In this document: one piece after another, positions 12,106 to 24,767 of the stretch | Layout of the letters: each line of letters opens with the position of its first letter | Position numbering within the stretch: the stretch's first letter is position 1 | Assembly: GCA_008508345.1 (NCBI GenBank) | Contig: QNGE01001014.1 | Location: forward strand, 25,032 to 89,031 | Length of the DNA stretch: 64,000 nt | Direction: 5' to 3' | Source of the DNA: Paragonimus westermani | Lineage: Eukaryota > Platyhelminthes > Trematoda > Plagiorchiida > Troglotrematidae | Notes under the pieces: model-generated | Seen by the model: the letters and a program-made list of their open reading frames with translations, nothing else | Database searches by the model: none | What the model was told of the DNA's origin: nothing | Program-made: the position numbers and the translations under genes

Positions 12106-13433
12106 CGAATATTTCATTGAGAATTTTCAACACTTTCATAAAAATTCATCTTCAGCTCTTCTGTTGCATCATATGAACGGTAAACCCACTTCCAAAATCA
12201 AGATCGTTTCAGAGTTACTTAAGGATCAATATGCCACCGCAACAACTCCGGCACATATCAGTCGATATCTTCGCGATAATCCAAATAGTCGCTTTTGTCT
12301 GCAAAAGTCTCAGTACTCGTTAAACAAATTTTCCAGTCTACTCCAAGTCCTCTGGTTCATTGGACCAAGACCCGATCCACCCGGGATTACTGGAGGAGCC
12401 ATATTCTATAATGGTCAAATCATTGCATAACATATTGAAGTCAAATCCCACTGCTAACATTATTTACAAGGGATGAAATGTTGCAGCTTTTCTCCTTCCA
12501 ATATGCTATCGACCAATCAGCCTAACGAATATTTTATTCAAACCCACATTTTAAGTGAGCTCTCTTAAACAATGTTGTAACCTCTGCATCTCAGCACAGA
12601 TCCGTACCAAATAGAATTCACTTAAGAAATGTGTTGCTCCCGCTGGTCAACTCGAAGGATGCTATAAGTCAAGATCTTGTAGGAAATGCCACTCTCTTCG
12701 ATTTTGATGAAAACTTAATCGGACACCCACAGTTGACTTTTACAGAAATTGGAAGCATCTAGCTGCAAAGTTGTCTCATTTCTTAGTAGTAAGGCCTATT
12801 GGGTCAAGGTTGACTTTGATCTCTCAATCTCCACACCTGTCTTAGTTGGTACACAATAAGGATCAACCATTGATTCATTACTACTTTCAATCTCAATTGG
12901 TTATTTACCGGAGGGCTTTTCTAGTCATTTTCCTTTTTTCTGCAGACAAGTTAAAAATCCGTAGCCGTTCTGATCACAGCTTTTTGCAAAGTGAATTCGG
13001 TGCAGTTAAACATTAGTCAGACGAGTGATATCTTCCCACCAACGTGGAACAGTGTGTGCATTTGTCTCCCGATGGTGACTTCTGGCAGTCTTCATAAAAA
13101 CGTATAAACACACAACAATGTTTTGCTTTGGTGAGCCTCGTCAAAGTTCCTTCTGTATGACTGTCGTCCGCCTTATCTTTCTCAGCTCATCACAAATAGA
13201 CAGCCAGAACGTGATTCGCTGTAATAGATGCGATAAAAACGGGCAGTTACTCAAACTGATAGGAAGGCTTTCCAAAAAAACTATCGAGGTTTATACCTTA
13301 TTATTGCATAGATATGCCAAATTCTTATATCACTTCGGCCTTAATAAAGATAAACGCGGTTAAGCGCGTGCCAAGACTCGCAAAAAAAACATAATGAATA
13401 GTTTACTGGTGAGTACTCGGGGATTTGGTTCAT
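12106..13433. other. anonymous DNA, no recognised gene
   Basis: Plus frames of 88 codons (12164-12430) and 81 codons (13118-13363) occur, but neither carries a motif I recognise. No repeat or RNA gene seen. Confidence 0.5.
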
Positions 13434-13592
13434 TTTCAAGTTGACCATCACTCACATTTGATCGCAGCGTTCGCATTCAGATAGACTTTCCAGTCAGCCT
13501 CTTTCGAAAACAAGCACTAGACTCGAGTTTCGCTCTCATTAGAGCTCGTCAGTAGTGCATATCCTTGCCACGGCCGGGATAGTCTTCGAAAC
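13434..13592 (-). repeat. tRNA-headed SINE (family A), head-truncated
   Basis: A well-preserved body and tail: 'tttcaagttgaccatcactc', 'gatcgcagcgttcgcattca', 'gcctctttcgaaaac', 'gactcgagtttcgctctcat', 'catatccttgccacggccgg'. It stops soon after the junction, at about the B box, so most of the tRNA-like head is missing. It is very similar to the copy at the window's right end, which suggests both are relatively young. Confidence 0.85.
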
Positions 13593-15719
13593 AATGCGCG
13601 CGAATCTTATCTAGACGTTATTAATCTTTGCTCACTAAGCTACTCAGAGATCTGCAAGAATCTCATTCGTACCTTTGGCCCTCTGAAGGGCTGACAGACA
13701 AATTACTTATTCTCGCAAAACCAAATTATTCTCGAGCTCATAAAAAATGTGGCTTGAAATAAAACTAAAGGCATTTGTTAGACAAACATTTTTGTCAGTG
13801 GTATGGACAACTGGAGCAACCTGTCGTTGATTGTAGCTGCTGCCTCCGCTCGTGTGCAATTCAAAACTTCATTAGATTCTCATTTGCTTAGTAAAATTAG
13901 TGTATAAATGGCACAGTCTTACTTATTTCCAAGTCAGGTTGCTACTACGTGGACAATGGGTTCATAATCAGCCATGCTACAACACGGCTCCACTTCAAAC
14001 AGGCTGGTGTCTACATGAAATCAGATGGAGATTCATAGTGTCCAAGACTTCCAACCTCACACTCTAGTATCAATCACTAAACTTCTGAACCATTCTAGCG
14101 TCACTGTTACTAATGTAATATATATGACGATTTTGGATAATACGGGAACACGGGATCCTAAAAATGGCAGCGGCAACGCGTGCGTGTAGAAAAATTTATA
14201 GACGAACATGGAACAAAATTTTACAGCAGATTACAACCACTACGTGTGTATCTGAGAAATGAAGTTATGTTTGCAAGGTACGTGACATCGAAAACCTGCT
14301 GGTATGAAGGATATTTTGTGGTTATAGTTAATCATATTTGACTTTCTAAAAGTATTTACCTGACGGTTTTTACTACGTATTCATATGTTCAACTCTTGTT
14401 GGTTCCTACGTCTTTGCAAGACACACTGATTCACGCTATAAGCTGCTGTATATTGGTAGTGAACAGTAAGACCTAGACCACTCGTTCCGAAGTTATCCGA
14501 TTTGCTCACGGTTAACTGCATTATCAAAGGTTACTAAACTAAGGCCATCTCTCAATGAACATCAATGGTGAGCAATACGAAATTATGAACTTTTCAACAG
14601 AGTTTTAGTCTGGTTTTCGATCAATTTTCTTATCACACATTCTGCACGACGAATTCGACAAAAGTCGATTACAGCGCACTAAACTCAATTATCAACAGAG
14701 AGTCTTGAATAGTCCGATCAAGAAGGAATTGGAACGAGGGTGCACAAAAGTCGTTAATTGAGAACATATGGTGTCGTTTTCGATTTATAGAATTCAGAGA
14801 TAACCTCCCATCTTGCTGTTTAGAACACGGTTACCGAATTAGCTGGCTGGTCCAACGAACGATCAATATGTCCAAATGTACTGAGGACTCAAGTTCCAAT
14901 ATTACAGGACTTTACTATCATGATTATGGTGGTTATCCTTAGTTACAGGCTGGATACAAATCCTTACCCCGGTCCCAATATACTAAGTGATCAGGTAGCA
15001 CGTTGAGACATAAATCGGTTCTTCACCTTAACGGTTTTACTAAATTAAAACAAGCTCCTTTTTTACGTTATGCATCTAAAGTCATCCGTAATTCCATGCA
15101 CTGATATCCCCCCGCTTTGTAAGTGCATGTCTACATGCCCAGCGATGTGTTACTCTCCCTCAATTTTTTCTGGAGTTGTAAAAAATCAGCCGTCTTTCTT
15201 GGTACCAGCAACGCTCGTCTAACTAACGCGGTATTCCTTTTCACATTTTCACTGAATTTATTACGCTTCATCACTTTAACATGAATAAGTAGAGTGCCTT
15301 TAAAATTTTCTATTCTTGTCACCCAACTCATTCTAATCCTTCCATTTCTATATCCTCAACGTCAAATGCACCCAGTCTCTGTACATGTTTTGAAAAGAAT
15401 ACTCATACCGTTGCCCACAGTTCTCTCATTACCACTCCCTCAGTGGGATTTAATTAAAACTGTTGGTAGAGGTAAACCAATAGATTTTCAGGTATATTGT
15501 GTACTGTGAACATTTACGCAAATGAATGTTGAATGTTCATAGTCCTGGATGCAAAAAAACAACTTGTTCAGTTGACGATCGCATAAACGATACTAATCTC
15601 AACTACGTCCTCAGGGTTGTCGACTGGATTAAACAGAGTTATTCAGTTAGTTCTCCTCTCGAAATGAAATGTTGGGCGTGTGGATACAATCACTTGGACA
15701 TGCTTATTGTGGGATTACG
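13593..15719. other. anonymous DNA, no recognised gene
   Basis: No domain or repeat recognised. Short frames at 15131-15331 (minus) and 15294-15509 (plus) overlap and have no family resemblance. Confidence 0.5.
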
Positions 15720-15916
15720 GACGTTGAGGTTAACACACTGGTCTCACAGGAATGATAGCTGGAGTGCAAATCCCGATTGGGAATAAGTTATACATTCCCG
15801 ACGAGCTCTGTTACAAGCAAAACTCAATTCTGATGCTTCCTTTCAAAGTGTGGCATAAGAAAACTTCTCCGAACGCGGAATCTGCGATCAATTACGGGTA
15901 GTGTTCAACTTGAAAT
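15720..15916 (+). repeat. tRNA-headed SINE (family A), degenerate
   Basis: The head retains 'gaggttaacacactgg' (compare 'cagtggttaacacag' in the best copy) and a B-box-like 'ggagtgcaaatcccg'. Then come 'gacgagctctg', 'gatgcttcctttcaaagtg', 'gcgatcaattacggg' and the tail 'gttcaacttgaaa' at 15903-15915. Order and spacing match the family throughout, although many positions differ. Confidence 0.65.
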
Positions 15917-16619
15917 GATTTAAATCCCTGAACTTTCATTAATTATCAAAAATTGTGGAAGAAGTAATCATCGTAGTAAAAGATAGCTGATTTCAAAATC
16001 CTTTCCATTGACCTACCAATCATACGAACAGCAACGTCTTAAATATATCAGTTACACTGCTGAACTCATTGATATGTTCTTATAATTGAAAGTGTTGAAC
16101 TAAAAATACTAACTAAAAATGCCTCAGTTGCAATAAATCCGGGCTCCTTTGAAGACTTCAACCAATAACAGAAATAACATATGTAAGAAGCAAAGACCAA
16201 CTTTGAGTTGAATACTCGTGAAAAATGAGTGCTGAGGTCCACCATATCCAACAGATGGTCTAAACCTTCACTACTTTCTAAACAAAACTGACGTTGGTCA
16301 ATCAACTTTAAAATTCACCTGAGTTTAGCAACAACTGGTTTTCCAGAGTATTTGAATTGTTTCACTGGTGCAGATGTTTCGAGTAACTGCATCCTGAGGT
16401 ATGGAAAATTTACGAACTTTTCTTAACAAACAATGTGGCAAGTAACTTTGTTGAAGTTTGATGGAGACGCATTCTTCAAATTTCTTATTTTGAATGCATC
16501 CAACAACAACAGATAGTGTTTTGGATGACAAACAGTTGAGGCTTTTATGTAAAATGTCTCGCTAAGGGATATTCCGACAGATTCCAAGCCTACAAAGCGC
16601 AAAGTCCATAGCCACAAGT
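15917..16619. other. anonymous DNA upstream of a PLE tail
   Basis: No motif that I recognise. In a full PLE the RT would lie here on the plus strand, but I could not find it. Confidence 0.45.
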
Positions 16620-17046
16620 TTGGGAATATTCTACCGGACTCGAAACGATCTGTGCAAATCTCTTGTACAACTACGAAATCCTACGTCCGTAAGTGATCAC
16701 AAGGGTCGACACAGACCTGAGGACGACACTTCAGGTTACCCAGCCAAGGTTATCATTCATCTCAAGGTCGACCGTACATGATTACATCAAAGACTCGATG
16801 CTTATTAGTGAAGACAGCCTGTACTTGTTAAGTTTTCTCTGCTATGAAGTAGGTCGTTTTGGTAGTACAACAATGCGCTCGGTGCGAACAATAAGCGAAC
16901 ACTCCCCTTGGTCGAATACCGGACAGCAACGGAAGATCCTCAGCGCAATTTTGGTCCACTTAATCAACTCGGCTCTTCAGTCAGCGAGGATGTCGCATGT
17001 AAACAGAGGTAATGCATCATCTTGTGTGTTCACACAAGAGATGTGA
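16620..17046 (+). pseudogene. Penelope-like element C-terminal (GIY-YIG-type) remnant (PLE-3)
   Basis: The plus frame ending at 17046 contains 'LLSFLCYEVGRFGSTTMRSV', then 'RTISEHSPWSNTGQQRK' and 'SAILVHLINS'. This follows the C-terminal block of PLE proteins (Y-x-F-x-C-x-C...Y-x-G-x-T-x-R...R-x-x-EH-x-P-x-W...SAI-x-x-HL). That block includes part of the GIY-YIG endonuclease and the region after it. The usual CxC and GIY/YIG residues are altered, so it is not functional. Just upstream 'QPRLSFISRSTV' fits the linker between RT and endonuclease. No RT was seen, so this is a 5'-truncated fragment. Confidence 0.6.
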
Positions 17047-17119
17047 CATAATATCCTGTCCGTACCAGCCCGGGCTCACTTGGTTAACGTGAGCGAGTTC
17101 AATACAGACTAAGCACAAT

Positions 17120-17338
17120 TTACCTATTACTCACATTCACTCGCAACTGCCATCTTTTCAAAGACCTCCCAGCCAGCCTTTCTCAAAAGGAAGCACAACA
17201 GTGGAATTTCGCACTCATTAGAGCTGAGAAATCTTGTACGTCCTTGCTACGGTCAGGAGTAGAACTCCGACGACGCCTTCATAAGACAGCCGCTTCAAAC
17301 ACCGCACCACTGATTTCACATTAGGCACGATCACACTG
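17120..17338 (-). repeat. tRNA-headed SINE (family A), degenerate, near full length
   Basis: The plus strand has 'actcacattcactcgcaact', 'cctcccagccagcct', 'tttcgcactcattagagct' and 'cgtccttgctacgg'. It then shows a recognisable head, with minus-strand B box 'ggagttctactcc' and 'caccgcaccactgat' on the A-box side. It directly follows the PLE-3 remnant. Confidence 0.7.
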
Positions 17339-19519
17339 CCGTAGCCAAATACTCCAGCGCAGCAGCTTTTGAATAACGCCCAGTTTACTTGCAACCAAAT
17401 GTGACTGGGCCCTCAAGTCTGTATCATTTATGTTATAAACTCGCCTGATGCTTATCATATTTCGTGTTCTTCATCTCGGTTGCTTATAGTATAAAGAACC
17501 ATAGATCGAACGAGTGATGTGCACTAGAACGTATGCCCACGGGATGCGATCCAGCCAACTGGTTTCAATAAACTCGGTTGTGTGCTTCGGGTTGCTTTTA
17601 TGGCCTGTACAATAAATCACTGGTCTATGGAAGTGTAGCTGGATAACTTGCAGACAAGACGTTCTTTCTTCATGCCCACATCATATGCTACCTGTTCAGA
17701 ACAGCACGGTTTACGAGACAGGTGTGCCGAAAACTGAATTTGGAACAATTATAAGATCATTTGACAGCTCAGCGCTGACATGCGACTTTATCTCACGAAA
17801 ACAGCCCGCACTTGAGAGATAAATAGCGACGGTAAGTTGGAAAAAATACCTCATTCAGTCTAAAATATACAACGATACTCGAAGACGACGTTATGACTAC
17901 ACAGAAGTGTGATGCGGTTTCTCTAAGTCAGATATCAACTTGAACGAGTTAACAAGACTAGATTTATTTTTGTTTGGAGTTTATAAATCGTTGAATAGCA
18001 ATTTAAATCTGCCCGAAATCGGTCAGCGTTGTTAATGGAAATGTAAAATTTTTATGACCATCTCGTTTTGAGAATTAATCTATAATTGAACGTATGTTAA
18101 GGAAGATGCGTTCAAAAACAACAGATCATTGTTAATTGTGGAACTTTTCAATTACACCTGACCAAACTATAAATGCTGGCCTGTAAGGCTATTTAACTGA
18201 GTGGCAGTTTATTCAAACAATGTTCACATACACCTTCTAAAGTATTCAACACGTACGCGTTCATTTTAACTGGAAATGGACTTATATCCTAAAGGGCGAG
18301 ATTACATATTCGCAAAAATACAGAGAGTAAACAATTAAAAGTCTGTGGCATGTATATATATATATGCCGACCAAGGTTTCGGTAAAGAGTCCTTATAATC
18401 TTGGCATTGGTATGTTCGCCAAGCTTGGCACGAACAACACCACCACTGGTCCCAACCATCAGAAGTCGTTGTAATGGTCTGTAAGGTGTGCCGATTTTTC
18501 TAGCAGCGCAACATTAAAACTGCATTTTCCAGCCTTTCCCTTCGGAGAAACTTAGCTAAGTATCAAAAAATATCTATAAACCTGTTGTTCAACAAAATTG
18601 AATTAAATGTTGGCGAAACTTCGGAGACGATACGTTTTATCAGAAGCTGATTCACAATGTTCGAGTAGGCGCCAACTTTTTTGCTTTGATGTGAAAACGC
18701 ACATTTCGGGATAGTGAAAAAACTTGCCCATTGTTATAATTCTTCCAACGATAGTTCATCGTGTGTAGATGGGTAGTATGAGATTTCAGCCAAAGATCAT
18801 TCAGTGTTAAAACAAATGCCGAAGATTCTGCAAATCTACTTAATCGCGTTCCCTAAACCTAACAAATATTTTGTCGGAAATAGCAGCTCAAAATGTCATT
18901 TTACACTATTCAAACACCCTTACCTGGAACAACTCGGTCAGAACTCGTAATTTCGTTCTTTTATTGTATATCTAAGACTTACTATAGTCCACAGATGGAA
19001 GCAATTTTCACAGCATTGATCCAGGAAACTCGGAAACAGTACCTAATACAATGTCTTAAATCCTTCTAGAAACCAGGAAGATATAAGGTGAATTCTGCCG
19101 ACGATAAGCTAACAGAATCCCTTGAAGTATGTGTATAAAAGTAGCCTGCGAAACCATACGGAATATTGGCACTAACCTGTTGCTTGTTGACATCGGACAA
19201 ATGGAACTGACAGGGTCTGCCTGTGGCAGTAAACCCTTATAATCAGAGAGTTTCCCCATACGGATCTGTAATCCCACTGTGTACCTGGACCAATTCTGCT
19301 GTTTTAAATCAACGGGAAGATTTGTAGTGTAATTAAAACCGAAATGACAACCGTGACGTTAGAAACAGCTGAACCACTATTTCTATGACTATCGCCTGAA
19401 CGAATGAGCAGTATCCAAGAACTGGTTTACAAGGCAGTTAAAAACCACTGCAAATTTCACATTCGTAATGATCTAGACTCATCTGTTTAACATGGATGAG
19501 TTCAATGCGAATTTAATGT
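17339..19519. other. anonymous DNA with a short (TA)n tract
   Basis: A short alternating TA run lies at about 18353-18365. Nothing else recognised. Minus frame 19056-19277 (73 codons) has no known motif. Confidence 0.5.
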
Positions 19520-19706
19520 AAGTTGTCCATCAACCGCAGCTAATCGCAGCCTGTGAAGTTCCAGTCAATACATTTGATAAGAAGCATTTTACATCAGCTT
19601 CGCTTAGTACAGCTAATCAGTAGTGATCATCAGTACAGTCGAGATTCGCAATTCTTTCAGATTTTTATGCGGCAACTGTACTGATAACTGCACCAGTCAC
19701 CTCCCA
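19520..19706 (-). repeat. tRNA-headed SINE (family A), old copy
   Basis: Very diverged, but the order of landmarks is kept: 'aagttgtccatcaaccgca', 'aatcgcagcc', 'gaagcatttta', 'tcagcttcgct', 'cagtagtgatcat', and 'ctgcaccagtcacctccc' where the head should be. I place it in family A by the spacing of these blocks. An automated alignment would be needed to be sure. Confidence 0.45.
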
Positions 19707-22173
19707 GGCAAAACTGCGTAATCTTATGCAAAAGTTCATCCACAGCTGTTTGTGAGAAAAGCTCAGAACATCTGGTAGGCTTAAGGGGAGACGAGACAAC
19801 TGCCCAGTTAATTCCAGTCGTTGACCTCACAAGTGGCGCCTCTCGTCAAAATTGACTTGCAAAATAATTAGGTCTTGGACAAATAACAAGGACTGTAGCT
19901 GCCGTAAAAAGAATGAATTGTGAGCAAAGTTGACCGTTTTGCCTGACTTGCTACTTCTTCAAAATCTTGGTGATCCATCGTAAGGTTTATGAATGATTTT
20001 CGACCCAGCCTTCTTATTTTAGCTAATACAACCGAAGCAAATCAGTAGCTATTGAACGTGGCATACATTTCCATTGATAGGTAGTTGTTTTCCCATATGT
20101 GTTACCCCCGAACAAACGACATGTATGAGTACACAAACGGAGTGGAATCGGCGTTTAAATCCTCAACCTGGAAAATCTATCAATGTACGCTAGCCAATGA
20201 ACACAAAACCAGGTTTTCCTCAAATTCCATCAAAACTGTTTGCTTACAGTGTTACAGTTAGACACCAGTAACTCAGCTAGATCGGTTTCATTCTTCAGTA
20301 CAAACATAAAAATCAATGTAGTTTCTTTTATTTTCCATGACCATATTGTATCAATAAAAAATAAAATTATTTGCCCGTCAATTAAACCACATACACACAA
20401 TATTAGTTAATCAAAAACTTTAAACGTAATATGGTCGAAAATGTAGATAGACGGTCGTGATCGACGTGTTTACCAAGAAAATATAAATTATTTCTTTTGA
20501 CTGAAATAAACCACACAAATGATAAAGCAGGCAGAATAAACCTACGAAATCTATCGATTGTGGTGGCTCGACTTGACGAACAGGGATCGAAAAAATGTTA
20601 GTCTTGTTGAATAACTCTTCCGACGAGGTCTGAATAGACTCCACGTTGACCATGTCACAGGAATAATAGAACTGATCTGCGTAACGTGAACAGCCAAGTA
20701 ACCTTCAGCATGTGGGCGCACAATCAAGACAGATTCAAAATGATCACTCAAATAGAATCCCAAGGAGGTCCTGTTGTGTGCCACTTCAATATGTCCAGAG
20801 CTCTGGTACCTTTAAAAAGCAGTAGACTGCGATTGAATCCTTTTGTCTTGGTGCAAAACCCAACGAAATTTGCTACTCACTAGATTCCTCTGGACAAACT
20901 GTTTTGAAAGCCGTTTACAAAGAACCTGGTAAGTATGGATTCACATCCTTCTAGGCATTCGCTAATGCAGATATTTGAAATTCACTTCAACAGACACCCG
21001 AGAAGCGTTGCTTTCGCATTTCCGTTTTAAAGGGATTGTTGGAATATTTCAAAACGTTAGACAGAGGGAGGACTACGAATAAACGTGTGTCTTGGGCACC
21101 TTCGACTGCTGTTCCTAAATGTGCCTTTGAAAGAAGTCACTGGAAAATTATAGAATCCTACGTTTGTCTTCCCGGCTAAATATGTGGCATGCTAACAAAG
21201 AAACTTGCCACCTGGTGTGTCTCTTCATCACGAGGCTGTGCACAACATGAACGTATGCGAACTGTGATCACTACATTAAGGTTATAGGAAATAATGGTCT
21301 GAATAATTGATGGGGTTGAGTAAAACATGTCCACAAATCTACCACTGTAGTAATTTAAGAAACGGATGACGAGGTGGTTATTTCTGGATGTGGAAACTCT
21401 GACACAGTGACAGCAAATGAACCGTTCCATCGAAACCCACGCTTACAATATTCGCATCTAAACGCTCAGATGATAAGAGTCACGGTAAATTATGAGTCTG
21501 CTCGAAAGCCGAAGTTACACTTTTTGTGATTTTGACACACTTTGTGATCCTTGTGAGCTCTAGAAATCAACAAGAATTTACTGATGGTTTGTCTCGGTTT
21601 GAACTTATCATAAATCGATTATCTGCCTACAGAAGAGACGGGGCACCGAATACGACGACACCTATGCAGGTCAATCCTGGATTTCGACCCCATAACCAAC
21701 ATAATCGAAGGGAGGTGCTAGTGTCGGGGTACAATTGATCCTGAGTGCAAGAATCTGAATTCAGATTTGACGTGTCTTAAGCCATTTGTGAGCTCCGGAC
21801 TACACGTTGAAGATCCGAGTGAATAAATGTACTTTTAGCAGACTGCTGTGTTTCTCTTCACGACTGTCTTTTTCTGTCGTATCGTACTTTGTGGATCGTG
21901 CACAATCGGTCAGGGTTTGGAAGGTTCGGTCGGCGTATTTGTCTGAATCGCCTGTGCTGTATGACACAAAACAGATCTTGAATGTAAAACATCCTTCTCC
22001 ACTTACTAATATGAACAGTGAAATCAGAAGACCGGTTTTGCAAGATGGTAATACCACTTCGTACGTTCTCCTCTGTTGCTAACATATAACAGCGGTGAAA
22101 ATCAAAAAAATATTCAGGCGAGTTAAGTTCATGCATCGAGTCAATGTGTACACTAGTCTGTCATTGGTCAAAA
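19707..22173. other. anonymous DNA, overlapping chance frames
   Basis: Around 21800-22140 three frames of 85-92 codons overlap on both strands, which argues for locally low stop density and not for genes. No recognised family. Confidence 0.45.
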
Positions 22174-22449
22174 CTATGGCAGATGGAGGTTCAAGGTCAA
22201 CAGCTTTTGCACACAGAGGGCCGGCTTGCTACGCATGACCAGCAGCGCTTCGAGCGACTTAAGAATGACAGGCTTGTGATGACGCATCAACAGGCGGAAA
22301 TCGTTTGTCGGGTCGACCACATGACTGGTCTTCGGCAGGTGACCGGCGATCAAAGAAACCGGCTTGCGTTGTTTGATAGGGTCGCGTCGCGTCACACCAC
22401 CTATCAAGTCCTCGGTGTACTTGAGCACGTGTCCCTTCACAACCTATAG
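22174..22449 (-). pseudogene. Penelope-like element C-terminal remnant (PLE-4)
   Basis: The minus frame reads 'VKGHVLKYTEDL', 'SLIAGHLPKTSHVVDP', 'TNDFRLLMRHHKP' and ends 'EALLVMRSKPALCVQK', 'LNLHLP'. The ending E-A-L-x-I-x-x-x-K-P-x-L-C-V-Q-K...L-N-L matches the extreme C-terminus of PLE proteins downstream of the GIY-YIG domain. PLE-2 in this window has the same ending ('CIQKRFTQALNLP'). It is open for 88 codons and more G+C-rich than its surroundings, so it is probably a younger fragment than PLE-1. RT and GIY-YIG are not visible upstream, up to about 23.3 kb. Confidence 0.65.
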
Positions 22450-23631
22450 TGTCCCTTCAACAGCAGTCGTTAATTTATTGTGTTAAGTAGGTAGTAACTC
22501 CAGTGAACAACACAAATTTCGCTGAGAATAAAAATCTGACAGCCAAAAATACAACGATGGTGTTGCGACATGTTAATTGCTACGGACCGTTCTCAGTAGT
22601 TTCGACATTGTGCCAACATTTAAACAATACAATTCTGTTAGCCAACTTTCTTATCTTCAATGTGTGATCCGATAGTGTTTGTATCAAGTGTTTGTATCGA
22701 GTGCTGGAAGTTCTGAGCCAACCATCCTTGTGATACAGGCCTTGCATGAGGTAGGTACGTCGATAACAGTTTCTCTGGGGCAGTGGGTGGAAGTTTCGCT
22801 TATCAAACACCGGATGAAATTCCTCTTCACTTCAATCTAATAACACTACCAAGGGCTGCATCGTTCTAGTTAGAAATCCATTAGTTAACACTGTAATACA
22901 CTTGTACAAAATTCCTCATATCGATCGCTTGTCATCTGTTACATGAGATTCAAACTTCTACTGCAATCTTACAATTGTCCATTGGTAAGTTGACATGATA
23001 CTCAAAGTATCACTGTCACGCGTCAGTACTTGACCTATTTTACTTTTAAGACAATTCAGTTCGGTTACGGTTCATAAACTTTTGTTCTATCCACTTTGTG
23101 ACGGTACGGTTTTTTGACATCGTAAACGAAAGATGGGTACAAGTGAATATCATGTTGCTAATGAATCATCGCGTATTGTTCTATGTGCCACGGCGGTGTA
23201 TTCAGCTTTGTCAATCGGATGCTTGATGTACTGCTGCTGAAACTGCAGTTCTTTGTATCAGAATGAGTACCCAATTCACTGTGCACTTATTTGTGAATTA
23301 AACAAAAAACTGTTTTGAGTTTTGGTTGCGATAATTAGCTGGGAAACGGATACACCTGACATAACTTTGAGAGAACAGTGCTATCAAATTTTTGTCACAT
23401 ATATATGCTAAGTTTGGATGGGAACAATTTCGCGTGTGGAACAACTTGTAAACCTTTGTGTTGAGAACAGTTTGTTCATATGCAAGCAACGATAACGTGA
23501 AAAGTTGATACAATATTACAAAAACCGTTTTCAAGATTTACTTGTGGACATCTTGTCAAACTCAGCAACTTATTTGCGCATAAGTCAAATATTTAAAATT
23601 TTTGCTAATAGACGGTGAGTTTTTTTTAAAT
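22450..23631. other. anonymous DNA, no recognised gene
   Basis: No RT or GIY-YIG sequence was found upstream of PLE-4 on the minus strand. Frames 22580-22810 and 23298-23534 show no known motif. Confidence 0.5.
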
Positions 23632-23785
23632 TAATTCAAACTGATAATCACTCACGCTTTATCTTGGCTCTCATGTAAAATGGAAACTTCATCTGACCTA
23701 CATCGCAAGGAAGCATCGGTCTCAATTCAACCACCACGTTGTGGTAAGGTGATCTTGTTATGTACCGAGCCCATGCACTCACACT
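23632..23785 (-). repeat. SINE family A, degenerate copy that mimics an exon
   Basis: 'ttcaaactgataatcactca' matches the reversed family tail 'ttcaagttgaccatcactca' at most positions. Further on 'tcgcaaggaagcatcggt' and 'ctcaatt' keep the spacing of 'tcgaaaagaagcactaga' and 'ctcgagtt'. On the minus strand the tail provides a GTGAGT splice-donor look-alike (GT at 23655-23654) after a 64-codon open frame. That frame therefore looks like an exon but is most likely this SINE. Confidence 0.45.
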
Positions 23786-24403
23786 GAGCACCAATAAGTA
23801 ATTGTCCCACAGTTTAGCCCCAGTACTCCGGGATGAAAACATTCATTATCTTACTCACGCGGTGGTTCTGAATGGTGAGTTTTTCGATTGTGTACACTGT
23901 TTATCCGGAGATCAAGTATGTGATGTTATGTGCCAGTGTTAGGGCTGGGTGGTTCACAGACCGCTAGGCTGATGGGAAAAAAATAAGCAGTTGACATGGC
24001 TCGCTATTTTTTGCTAACACATGTAAGGTACTTGCTAACTAATCATAAGGGCCTACATACATAACTTTTGTAGGTGTTGATACTTTAAAAGCTAGTTGAA
24101 ATAGGCCATGTTGACATGAAATGAGATGGTTATGTGGTCGATCTACCAGGAGTGTGTATTGGCGTACGAATACTGGTCTTGGCAAAGTTTACTTGCAAAT
24201 ACAACGTATTTACGGACTGTTGCTCTCCCTCTAAACAGAACAGAAGGTATAAATGGATAAAGAACTGCAACCAAATGTGTGTTTTGTTCAATTAACAACT
24301 ATTTGCACAATCATTACCTTTTGTTTAATTATTCGCCGATTTCGAAAAATACAGTTGAAATAACATCAGTGATTACTTGAAAAAAAACCAGTTGCAAAAT
24401 TCC

Positions 24404-24493
24404 GAACGTCGGCTGGATTCAAACCACTGACAAATAACGTGGCCGGACGTGACAATCCTCCTACCAACTGAGTCACAAAGCCACACCAGAAGC
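24404..24493 (-). repeat. tRNA-headed repeat, family B
   Basis: The minus strand reads like a decayed tRNA. A 'gtgtggctttgtgactcag' head contains the A box 'tgactcagttgg' (24464-24475). About 40 bp later comes a near-consensus B box, 'ggtttgaatcc' (24415-24425). No cloverleaf pairs convincingly, so it is a SINE or tRNA pseudogene and not a functional tRNA gene. It differs from family A in sequence and spacing. Confidence 0.6.
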
Positions 24494-24677
24494 TCAGAAA
24501 TTTCACGACTTTTTAGTACCATAGTTTTAATGCTTAACCGTGGGGTAGGTGGATTTCAGCGTGAATTGACCGGGAAATCCTGTTCGGAGAGTCGATCTCC
24601 TGGATCACTTGGTGGATTCCATGAGGCGTAGTGAACTAAGTGGATAACTAGATCGCAATTTGACATATCGAAGCTTT

Positions 24678-24767
24678 TGATGTGGCTTATTGGCTCAGCC
24701 GGTTCAGCATTTACTGCGTCTGGGCATGTCGTATCTGTCGCTGTTTCTAATCCAAACGGAATCCAGA
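24678..24767 (+). repeat. tRNA-headed repeat, family B, inverted partner
   Basis: 'tgtggcttattggctcagcc' is the A-box side, followed by 'tctgggcatgtcgtatctg' and 'gtttctaatccaaacgg' at the B box. It aligns block by block with the minus-strand copy at 24404-24493, in the opposite orientation and with the heads facing each other about 185 bp apart. Confidence 0.5.

Noticed and set aside
18353..18365. TA tract as a replication origin or regulatory site
   Set aside because: Only about six TA units, a common microsatellite.
21800..22136. Cluster of 85-92-codon overlapping frames on both strands
   Set aside because: Three frames open at once with no motif indicates low local stop density and not coding.
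23656..23842. Minus-strand 64-codon frame with AG and GTGAGT splice look-alikes
   Set aside because: The GTGAGT and much of the frame align with the family A SINE in antisense, so the exon appearance is explained by the repeat.
24404..24493. Functional tRNA gene on the minus strand
   Set aside because: A and B boxes are good, but I could not pair acceptor or anticodon stems, and a related inverted copy lies nearby; repeat-derived.
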